A DNA stretch of 64,000 bases from Tomocerus qinae. Lineage: Eukaryota > Arthropoda > Collembola > Entomobryomorpha > Tomoceridae. This document shows, one piece after another, positions 13,801 to 25,800 of the stretch. Position numbers and translations under genes: made by a program. The notes under the pieces were generated by a model. The model saw only the letters and a list, made by a program, of their open reading frames with translations. It ran no database searches and had not been told where the DNA came from. Each line of letters begins with the position of its first letter. Position 1 is the first letter of the stretch. The stretch is taken from positions 101,866,001 through 101,930,000 of the forward strand of contig CM034546.1 of the NCBI GenBank assembly GCA_020055645.1, given 5' to 3'.

Positions 13801-16800
13801 TGTTAGGTGATGTGTTCCATTAGGATTTGAAATAATACTTCTGGTATGTCTATTTGGAATGATAATCTAGTAAATCAAGCTAATAATATTTTGAACATAA
13901 ATTATCAAGTATCAAGCAAAGCAAAAGAGTAGAACTGTAAAAGTTGGCAGTATTGTTTCATTGATGATTCCTGAGGTTGATAGATCGAACACGGATCCTA
14001 CGAATTTGCCATGCAAAGTCCTTAATTGTCGCGAAAATGGAAATCTACAACTACAATGCGCAAAAGGCATTATCGACACCAAGATAAACGAATCGAAAGT
14101 TGGAACTTGGTCAGCCGAAATAAACACAGCGGCATGACCAACTAATACAATTAAGGACATCACTGCCCTAAGCTCGTAACTTCCTACAGTAGACAATCAA
14201 TCTGCAAATGCAAGACGGAATTCCAAACTAATAGATGTCCATGCAAAAAGAATGACATACCATTTGGTACAAAGAGTCATGTTGGCAATGTATGTAAGAA
14301 TGCAAAGTGCAATTGATTGTTCTTTTACGTATCTACCGATATTATGCTAATTATTTGGTTTTTGCAATTATCACTATTTGACTGAGTAGTAAAATAGTAA
14401 ATAATAAAATATTTTGAGCATAAATTATGGTCATATCATGATAAAGTAGCATAATTGTCTAATTAACTCAGGCTTTGCAATGCATTTAAGCGTGGAACAG
14501 TTGTACTGAAACCCCGAGGGTCGGTTATCCTAGTATAACTCGCTACGCACAGTTATACTAGTACAATGGCGCCCTTACACTGGGGGAACAGTTATACTAC
14601 CACATATATAGCAGGTGGTAGCAGTTCTTCGACTTCTCAATGTCAGGTACAATGGTTAGGTATAATTTGTGAAACTGTCCGTCCCTTTTACTTAACCCTA
14701 TAATAGAGCATAACATACCCTAACATAGTCCTGAGCTGTTGGCTTTCGTAAAATCGTATCTTGAAAATTCAATGCACACCTTTTTTGGTTGTTATCCCAC
14801 TAGTTTATGCATGGTGACAAGTCCTATATATAGAATACTTTGGTGCAGTATCGTATTAGGAAGTCAATTTCGGAGGGGACAATGACGTCATACATCTATA
14901 TGCAGCAGGCATAATATTATTTTGGTTTATTTTGTCTAAAATGAGTCTAAAATAGCCTAAACATCACATAAAATCGCCCAAAAATCGTTTTCAACTTTGT
15001 TTTTTTTTGAAAACTTGTACCTAGTCCGAAAAGCACGTTTGCAAAACTGAGTTTTGGGAGGGGCTAATATTTCATATGAAAAGTTTTGGCATTTTTTGAC
15101 GAAAATGAGTCAAAAGTGGCTTAAAAATGGCAAATAAACGGTGAAATGTTTTCCTATTTAGAGAAAAAAATCCTTTTTTCTTAGATGGGGGGCTTCAGCC
15201 CTTAAAGCCCCCCTCAATACATTCTTGTAGTCTGAAAAAGAATGTAGAAAGACAAAATTGGTCTCTAAAAAGAGAAGAGCTATAGGACCTAGACCTTGTG
15301 TACATCATTGTGGCTCACCCGGTACATGAAGTAAAACAATATTATCGTACAAAACTTAACAATAGTAAACTTTACTTTACAGTAGTAAAGTAAAATATGG
15401 AAGTCAAAACATTTAAAACACAAATAAAAAATATCATTTTCTTACAGAATCAACCCCATTGCAGTGATAGCTGTAAATAAAAATGAAAAACATTTTCATT
15501 ACTGGTGTATATAACAAAATATGATTAATAATAATACATATATTTGTCATGAGCATGAACAGACCCGCGATGTTTAGGATTTATTTAGCTCCCTGAAAAT
15601 AAATAACAACACATCCCGCGGTTCTGCTCATGAGGTACAACTAGTGGACTACCCGCGTTGCGTTACTTCGTAGATGAGCTTATGCGAGTAGATTCGTAAA
15701 GGGAAAACACGCAAAACAAAATCAAAACAAACCCCTCGAGCTGAGTAGATTTGTGTATTTGCTACCACATAACGTGAAAGTCGAGAAAGAGTTGGAGGCA
15801 GATTTTGTCTCCCGGAGCCAAAGTTTTGGGCCACAGTCCTTTAACTCTTACAACGGCTCACAACGTGAAGCGAAAAGTTAGTAAGAGTATAAAAACTTTA
15901 ACTATGTATTTGCGTAGATTCGTACAAGTGTAAACGACCAGTTTGAATTTATAGAGAATTTTTTCAATTTTCGTGTCAGCGCGAACTATATCCACCAGTC
16001 CTGGTTGAGTACTCACTCCACTATACGCAAAGAAAAGTACTCAGCTCGGGGGCTTGTTTTGATTTTGATGTAGTTTTGCGTGTTTTCCCTTACGAATCTA
16101 CTCACATACGCTCATCTACGAAGTAACGTGGGTAGTCCACTTATTATTTAATGACTTACTCGTTCCTTCGACATCATTGCAAGGATAGAATCTAAATTTA
16201 GCAAACCCCTTGCTAAAGATTAGGGGTAGAAACTCGAGCTTAGTAAACTTTGCTTTACAGTTTTTGTATGGGTTATCAATTTCCCTTCCGTAAAATGCTA
16301 TGCACTCTGTGCAACTCTTTGCATGACAAGGTTTAGAACTTTTTTTCATATCGTATAAACTGGCTGAGCATTCAGGTAATGCGCCTTCTTTTTCAAAGCA
16401 GAAAGTTCCTTGTAGCAATTCGATTTCTTCATATGTTTGCTTAGTCGCTTTCTCAAGAAAATCTATTCGCTCATCTAACGTTACACCTGAAACATTGCAA
16501 ACATTCATTAATGAGTGGAGGTGGAGATCCAGAACACTTTATTTATGAAGGTAATGAGACTTCGTATAAATAGATTGGTGGACCTCATATGAACTTGAAA
16601 TAAAGACATACATTTTTTTCGAAAACCCGGCGTATATGAAAGTTACGGAGGATTTTTAGAAAAAGCCACCTTTCTAGTAGATTTATTTTTTAAGTTACAC
16701 GGAAAAGTAAACACAAAATTTGAGCGGGAATCATATCGATTCCCCAACCTATTTAGGCAGTAAGTACTCTTCTGCCATATAAATTGTTACAGAACTTTAG

Positions 16801-19800
16801 TTCTCACCACTTCTTCTCACTTCTTCTCACCCTTCAATCTAGTTTTAAAAATTATCTACTTTTGCTATATAGAAATTTTTGAAAAAAATTGCAGCTGCTA
16901 CTTTGGAAGATAATATAGGTGGCTCCAGCAACCGAGCTTACAGCTTATAGAACCGCACAATTTTTAGGGGCTCCCGTTATCTCTCTAATACATGGTTGGG
17001 GTTTGACTCGTTTGACCAAGCCTAGAAGAAACATTGCTTATACAATACATGGGTGATGGACCCTATTAATATTTTACTTGCTAAGAAAGCCGAAAATTTA
17101 CTGTGAGGAAACAGGGCCGCAGCCAGAAAAAATTTTTGGTGGGGGGGAGGGCAATGCTAATTTTTGGCGATTTTAGACAAAAATTTCTTCATTTTTCTCG
17201 ATTCAAGGGGGGGAGGCACGTGCCCCAGCGCCTCCCCTTTTGCTGCGGCCTTGTTAGGAAACTGTGTGGGGCACTCTTTAAATGTTAAATTATTATTGAT
17301 TTTAAGATATAAGTACTCAAGTTTTTACAAGTACACGGAAGAATGCAGTTTTTGATAAAATTAAAGCATAGTTTTAACAAATTAACACTGATCCATAAAA
17401 CTAAAACACTGTGGGGTGCGGGTGGTCGGAAATGAACTAGGACTTTTGAATGTTTTTGATTTGTCAAAAGTCTTAGTAGTTCATTTCCGACCACCCTGTA
17501 TAATATAATATTATGTTATTATTATATTATTATTAGCGGTCGACAGCAGCATGCGTTTTTACCTGGCCATTCCAAGATTTCAAAATCTGTATGGTAATCG
17601 CCTGACGATCCAGCTGGCGGTGCAGATGGCGGTGCAGCTGTCGGTGCAGCTGTCGGTGAAGCTGGCGGCGAACCTGGCGACGAACCTGAAACTACGTAAA
17701 ATTGTTGTACATTCCCGTAATCGATATTCGTAGAGACTGAGGGAACCCCCGTTCCCAAAGGGTATCTAAAAAAATTTTGTTCCGGAATGGAGAAACCAGG
17801 TTTATCTGAAACAATTTTAGTGGAAGAAAATTATTACACAACAGCAACATTTTATATAATTGATAATAATGAAAAATAATAGACCAAAATGTGAAATATA
17901 ACTACTGAAAAAACAGAGTTCGAAGAATTTTTTTTAATTTACGGTATGGCGAATGGCCGTAGGACCATAGTGGTCTCAGATCCAAGATGCTGAAATTTCA
18001 GGGCCATGTGAAAATATGTGCTATAAAAATTCCTTTCTTTTCTTCTACATGGGGGGGGGGAGCCTTGCCACCCCTCTGGCTGCAGCTCTTTGAAATTGGC
18101 TATATATTGACATCACCTTATTATAATATTACGTTCGAAGTTCCAATCACATTACTCAGATCCTTAGGGAATTTCCCAAAAAAGTAGGAATTTTCGCAAT
18201 TCACATTTCTCCTCTATGATCATTTTTGACGTTATTTGTTAGCTATGTTAATTTTTTATTGCGTTAGGTTTGAAAAGAGGCTAAAATAGTTACGGGAGGC
18301 AATATTACTATCCTTTCAATACATGGATTGCCGCGGAAGTTAAAAATCCCTTATAACCAAGGTATCTTAAATACCATGGCGACCTAACAAGGTATGCTTA
18401 TGATTTAATCAACTAGGTATGCTTCAAGGAGCATGGACGTTGCCATAGTATAGTAGCGCTTTATCAGGAGAGCCGAGTAGGGAATTTTGCCATAAGCGAA
18501 TTTGAAGATTTATAAGGGACGTTTTTTGGAAAACGTCCCCTGCCCCTGTCTTTATCAATCTGCTATAAACATTCATGTCCCACTTGCTATTCTCTAATAA
18601 TTTAATACGTTTCCAACATCATAGCAACCAGATATTTACACAAAATTAGGGACAAAATGTCCCTTATAGATCTTCAAAATCCCTTACGGGCAATTCTCTA
18701 CTTGGCTCTCCTTATTAACCGTCCAAGCTCCTTGGTATGCTTATAGTTTTTAAAAAAATCTCTGAGAACCACTAATGGGGATCAAAGGAGAAGGAGAGCC
18801 ATAGAGTATTACTCAATGGCATGGAGACGCCTGTACGTTCCCCCCAACCTGCGGCATTCCAGGCTTCATTCGATTTTTTTGTAATGCATTCGATTTGTGA
18901 CGTCACACGGCGACATTTCCTATACATTTCCATGGGACAGAAAAATATTTTTGACAAAATTTTTTAAATTTTTTGACATGCACTTTCACCATGGTGATGC
19001 CCCATGCAAATGTATAGGAAAGTCGCCGTGTGACGTCATAAATCGGTTTACATACACAAAAATTCATAAGTGCCTGGGAATTCCAAACCTATTTTACTTC
19101 TACTAGCCTTGCGCCCCCCCGTAAGTGGTTTTGAGTGAATTTCAATCCCCACTATCAGCGTACCGTGTTACATAATATTTAAAGTACCTTATTGCTTATA
19201 ACAATGTAATCTCCCATTTACTTTTTTTGAAGCATACACTAATGACAGAGAATTCGTTTACACACCATAGTAATCCATTTTAGCCGACCATTTAAAAATG
19301 GTTTGTTAGACAGTCGCTAATATTTCCGAATTGGCTAAAATGGTCAAAAATTGGGCTATGTGAACCAGAGGTGGGCATTATTGTACTTGCATACCTTACC
19401 TTACCATACTCAACTCGTAAAATAAGGAACCATACCGTACCCTACAGTACTCAAACAGTAAAGTAAGGAGTTTTTACCGTGCCCTCTACCCAACTCGTAA
19501 AGTAAGGAAACATACCGGTACCTACCATAATCCATAGAATTAGAAACCCAACCTACTAGAAGAAACATTTCCCTATCTCACAATGTATTAATTTATATGG
19601 AAGCGTTTGTTGTACGAAAGGCCAAGACCGGGAAACGTGTGTAAAAAGTGTGGAGAATGGAAGCTTTTTGCCTGTTTACAATATCCTGTTATTTTGTTAT
19701 GCGTTATCTAAATCCTCTTTCTATATCTATGCCATAATCACTACATCGCGTCGGATCCTATAGCATACCGTAACCTACAGTACTCATCCAGTATTAAAGT

Positions 19801-22800
19801 AAGGAGTCTTACCATTACACCGTACCCTACTCTATTCAACTTGCGATGCAAGGAACCATACCACAATGGGCACTGCTTTATAATATTTTTGCTCGCGCTA
19901 GAAAGAGGAGGCGGAGGGGTACTAGAAGTAGAAATTAGCTTACGCCGAATAGAAAATAGCCGAAGTAAAATTTTAGCCCACGCCGATTAGAAATTAGCCT
20001 ACACCGAAGCATCGGCGCCGAAGCCGAAGGAAAATAGCCGAAGCCGAAGTGGAAACCAGCGCAGCATAACTTGGTTGAAATTGGCCAACACCGAAGAAGG
20101 GAAAATAGCCGACGCCGAAGCAAAAGTGAGAAGTTGTCGGCGCCGAAGTAAAAAAAATACCTGCCGACGCCGAATGGAAAATAGCCAATGCCGAGGTAGA
20201 AAACAGGCCAAGCCGAAGTGGAAATCAGCCGAAACCGACGTGGAAAATCGCCGAAGTGGAAATTAGCATACGCCTATGCCGAAGCATAAAATTGCCGAAG
20301 TTGTGGAGTAAATAGTAGTAATCAAAAGTAAAATCGAATCGGATTTGATTTAGATTCAGATTGAAGAAAATGGATCAAATCCAACATAGCTTTTGAGTGC
20401 TCTGATTAAAATAATTTGACAACTATGACGATTCCAAGGAGCTTGGACGGTTAATAAGGAGAGCCAAGTAGAGAATTGCCCGTAAGGGATTTTGAAGATC
20501 TATAAGGGACATTTTGTTCTTAATTGAGGAGCCGTATAAAAGAACCTGGTATATCATAATGACCTCAAATAACAAATAAAAAATAAATTATTTACTATAG
20601 CCACAATTTTAAAAATATATGCAGGGTGTCTAAAATGAAACATACCAGTACTCACATATCAGCGAATAATCACTAGTTGTTTTTCAAAAAACAACTGCTG
20701 TTTGTTTTTTGAAAAAATGTTTATGCTCATCAATTGTAACTCCAATAAATACATTGTTCATTTTAAATTGTGCGCTACCAAACAATGAATGCAGCAAATT
20801 GTCTATGGCTTTTACGAACGATACCTTTTGCGGATTAGTTTAAATCTAAAAAACTTATACTACATATTGATAAAAAATCTTACATTTATTTTCTGAAAAA
20901 TTTAAAGACAAAAGTGCAATGAGTTCTCTATTGTGTTCCAGCGTCCTGATTAATCGTAATTGTCAGAGTAAGCGCAAATTAAATATCGTAAGTTGGAAAA
21001 ACATTAGGGCAAAAGTACGCAGAAATCATGGCCTTCAGTACGTTGCCACAAACAGTCAACTTAAACCTGCCATTGAACCACCGGTAGAAGTAAGTTTAAC
21101 TTTATAAAACAAAAATTTCACTCCTTTGTAAAAATTAAAATTTTATTATAGAAGTTATAGCTAATATTTTTCTTGATTTATTTCAGAATAGGCTGTGCAA
21201 TCTAACTTGCAGGAAACCTGGATGTGGGCAACTGGTTGACAGATTTTTCACCATTTTTAACGAGTTCTGTTCTTATGGCTCCTATGATATTCAAACGTCT
21301 ATTTTAACTCGGTTAGTCAAGAAAGTTATGGTATCTCAAAGAAAGGTTGACGCAAGTCAAAGCAGAAGATGTTCATCGTACAAGTACTATTTACCCACTG
21401 AGGAAGGCATCGAGTTACAAGTTTGCCAACGTACATTTTTACGAGTGTTTGCGATTAACAGAAACCGTTTAGAACTGCTACAATCAAAAATATCGTCGGG
21501 GGGGTTGATGTTTTTTGACGACCGTGGTAGGCACGATAACAGGCCCTTAAGATTATCAGCAAACATTAAAGACTCAATGGCGTCTCATATTGATATGTTT
21601 CCAACTTATTTAAGTCACTACCAAAGACAGGTAAGCATAATCTTTCGGGTTTATAAAAAGTAAAATTAAAATGTAATTCCATTTTCCCTTCTTAATACAG
21701 CATGGCGATCCCGTAAGAAAATATTTGAGCCGTCATCTGACCCTAGCAAAAATGTTTGAGCTGTATATGGCTGGCTATGGAGTAGAAGCTGAACCGTGGT
21801 TTTGGGCCTACAAGCAAATTATTCGTGAGAAAGGACTGCAGATAGGTAGCCCGAAAACTGACACGTGCTCAAAATGCGACGAGTTGAAAATTAACATTGA
21901 TTCGTTGTTACGGCAAGGCAATCAAGAGGAGCTTGAGCAACTGTATCTGGAACGAACAGAACACCATGCAAATGCTAAGAATGGGTACGACGATTTAAAG
22001 AGGGATATGGAACGGAATGCGCGATGAGTTTTATGTGTCAATATCTGTTGACATGCAAGGGGTGAAAAAATATTCCGATAATATTAATGTTCCTATTTTT
22101 TTAACAAAAAATTAATCCTACCTTTTTATATAGGTTCTTTTTAGCCCGGTTTTAACTAATCCGGAATATTACTACATGAGAAAGTTGGGTACTCACAATC
22201 TGGCTATCGTCAACGCATTCGGATTTTCGACAATGTGCGTGTGGCATTCAACGGAAGGGAAAAAAGGTAGTTCGGAAGTTTCAAGCTGTTTATTGAAATA
22301 TATACTAGAAACCTTTCAACCTCTACTACCGGAAGAAAAAAGGACACTGGTGATTTGGAGTGACCGTTCAACCGGTCAAAACAATAATCAATATGTCCTT
22401 ATTCTATTCAAATATTTGATTGAAGAAAATTACTTCACTACGGTAAAACTAAATTTGGTATTTGATATTTAGTTTTCCAAATAACTTGTTGTCAATCAAG
22501 TATTCATTTTTAATATTTTAAATGTAAAGGTGATACAGAAATTTCTGACAACCGGACACACTTTCTTGCCCGCAGATAGAGCATTTGCTTTAATTGAGAA
22601 AACCCGAAAAAGTCTTTGATATTTGCCCCAGACGATTACATAGAAATTATTAGAAGTGCAAATAAAGAAAAACCTAACCGCATACAGAGAATGGCAAGAG
22701 AAGACTTCAAAAACTTCACTATTCTGACGCCGTATTTCTCAAAGCCCAGAACTTTGAAAGTAACCGAAGTAAAATTAATTAAACTGGAAAGGGAGGCACC

Positions 22801-25800
22801 GAATGTCATCTTTTCAAAGTACGAGATAGACTCAGTCGTGTGGCAGACTCATCTGGTCACTTCTCAGAGACCTATGGCTGGGTTGATATTAAATAATCTC
22901 TACCCTAATCCAATTCCTTTATCCGCGGCTTTATTAAAAGACTTAAGAACGCTACTACGGTGGGTTCCTCAAGAGCATCGTCACAATTGGCAGTTTTTGG
23001 AAGGGTATCCAGAATTAGGTAATGCTAATGAAGAGGATTAGCACACTGCACAACTGATGATTGAGTTTCATATTATAATATTCAGGAAATTAATTTTAGG
23101 TTTCGTTTTATGTCGTCATTTCGTATTGCTAAGTACTATTGAGTTTAAGATTTTCATAAAAGTAGCTTTTTAGAGAAAATTGTAAAGTTTCAAATGTTTA
23201 TGTGCCGATATTATACTAAATTCCAAGAATAAAGTGCATTTAATGGGTATGATACTAAATCAACTACCCTGTGCTTAAATTATTTACATTTTATCCCAGA
23301 AAATTTGGTTACCAATACTACGCACTTTAATGTCAAAATTTGAGTTTAGATATACCAGGTTCTTTTATACGGCCCCTCAATTATTCTGTGTAAATATCTG
23401 GTTGCTATGCTGTTGGTTATGCATTGAATTATTGGAGGATAGCAAGCAACCCGTGGCAGATCCCCATGGAAAAATGAAAAAATGAAAAGTGGGTGGGAAA
23501 GCTCGCCAATTGACGTCATTGGCGAGTGTGTATTTAAATTGAGATCCCCAAGTGGGGGAAATTAGGGATCGGCTGTAGTCATGTAAATTTTCCACACATT
23601 TTCACTTGTTCCGAACCCCCAATAAATCGAATAATCTGCCATTCCTTTTCTATAATATTATATTCTATATTCCTTGATAGCAAGTAGGAAATCAATGTTT
23701 ATGGCAGATTGATAAAGACAGGGGTAGGGGACGTTTTCCAAAAAACGTCCCTTATAAATCTTCAAATTCGCTTATGGTACAATTCCCTACTCGGCTCTCC
23801 TGATACAGCGCTACTATACTATGGCAACGTCCATGCTCCTTGGACGATTCAATAACAAAAGTAATGATATTCTACAGTTTAGCCAAGGTGAGTGAAATTG
23901 TCATGGTAATTGTCCCCAAAACAATTTCACTCACTTCCGATGACTTGGCTGATTCCGCACTTTACTGTAGAAATTATCAATACGCGACCTTTTTCAAATA
24001 ATAACCGCAGTCAAACTCGCTCCTGATTGGTGGATACATTTTTAAAATTGACCAATCACAAGGCAGGATTCCATGACAAAAATTTTATATGATTTTCATA
24101 AATCATTCCCAGGGGAAATATTTATTTCAACACTAAACTTTGAACTACAGACGTGTGATAGGAAACTACAGACTAACACTTTTAGCATCATCACAAACTA
24201 ATACACTGTATTCATCTCTTTGATAGACTATTTACAAACTAAATTACTGGCTGAACAGAGCAACTGCTTGCATAGATGCATGTGTTACAGATTTGAATAT
24301 TTGAATACACTTCACTATTATAAGTAGTCTGAACAAACATAATCATAACATTTTGCATCAATATTATCACCACTACGTACACTCTGCGTATTCATCTTCA
24401 TGAAATAGTACAAACTAATTAATTAGATTTACTTTTGAATTTACCTTTACAGGATATCATTGAAAATATTTTGCATCTAATTAATTAGTTTGTACTATTT
24501 CATGAAGATGAATACGCAGTGAATTGAATACAGTGTATTCAACTCTTTGATGCTAAAAGTGTCAGTCTGTAGTTTCCTATCACACGTCTGTAGTTCAAAG
24601 TTCAGTGTTGAAATAAATATTTCCCCTGGGAATGATTTATGAAAATCATATAAAATTTTTGTTATGGAATCCTGCCTTCTGATTGGTCAATTTTAAAAAT
24701 GTATAAACCAATCAGGAGCGAGTTTGACTGCGGTTATTATTTGAAAAAGGTCGCGTATTGATAATATCTACAGTAACACTACAACCTGCGATTTTCCAAC
24801 CAAAATCTTTCTAATCCGAATCTAAATCGTCCCAGGAGACGATTCGAAAAATTCCGATGAGAACGATACGATTTTCTTATTCGCGCATGAGCAGACGCAG
24901 TTTTGATGCAAAAAAGTAAATCAAATCGGATTCGATATTCGATTCTACTTTTGATTACTACTAATGTATCATAGCCATAGATATAGAATGAGGATTTAGG
25001 TAACGCATAACAAAATAACACGATAAGTAACAGGATAGCGAAAAAAATTGTAAACAGACAAAAAGCTTCCATTCTCCACACTTTTTACACACGTTTCCCG
25101 GTCTTGGCCTTTCGTACAAAAAACGCTTCCATATAAATTAATACATTGAGAGATAGGGAAGGAAATGTTTCTTCTAGTAGGGTGTGTTGCTATTTCTATG
25201 ACCGAAGCCGAATAGAATATAGCCGAAGTTGAAGTGGAAATTGGCCGAAGCCGAAGTGGAAATAAGCATACGCCGATGCCGAAGCATAAATTGCCGAAGT
25301 TGTGGTGTAAAAGTAACCGCCGAAACCGAAGTGGAAATTTGCCGAAGCCGAAGCCGAAGTGGAATTTAGCCGAATAGAAATTAGCCGACGCCGACGTGGA
25401 AATTAGCAGAAGCCGAAAATGCCCGAAGCCGAAGTGGAAATCAGCAGAAGTAACATATTCCTACATAAGTCCTACATAATTTTTGAAAATCACCTTAGCT
25501 ACTAGCTAATTTTTATTTAAAATCCCTCTCCTTCTCCTTAGCATAAAATTGTACACTGTAGGTACCAACAGTATCAATTCGGTGTATTATCATACTTTGG
25601 TGACCCCATTTATAAGAGGTTGTTGAGGGGATAATGGAGCAAGGTGCTGGAGCAAGGTGCTAAATTCCGACTCCAGACCACACATGCTAGTTTAGGTCAG
25701 CGAGCCGAGCCGAGCCGAGCCACTGACCTCCAATAACATTGAGCGAGCCGAGCCGAGCCAGATCCTCAAAAACCTTTTGGGCGAGCCAGGTTTTTAAAAA

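Larger units (their letters stand above)
20435..23842. mobile_element. hAT-like MITE, CAAGGAGC family, copy 2, interrupted
   Basis: Starts CAAGGAGCTTGGACGG and ends CCATGCTCCTTG, flanked exactly by GACGATTC (20427-20434 and 23843-23850). Its halves, 20435-20523 and 23381-23842, match copy 1 (18425-18734) in inverted orientation, apart from an extra stretch in the right half. The 2.86-kb transposon 20524-23380 separates them. Confidence 0.85.

Noticed and set aside
13912..14196. 94-residue minus-strand frame inside the Ginger-like element
   Set aside because: It overlaps the inverted repeat on the opposite strand from the Cys-rich remnant and matches no family.
15649..15834. Minus-strand 61-residue frame as an extra CatSper exon
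   Set aside because: It lies inside the foldback MITE 15643-16141, and the microexon 15470-15446 already resolves the phase.
18891..19045. TGACGTCA motifs as functional CRE sites
   Set aside because: They are fixed parts of MITE ends repeated at 32580-32733, so the sequence alone does not support a regulatory role.
19994..20211. Phe/Arg-rich frames over the CCGAAG minisatellite
   Set aside because: They are repeat translations in several frames at once; no gene signal.
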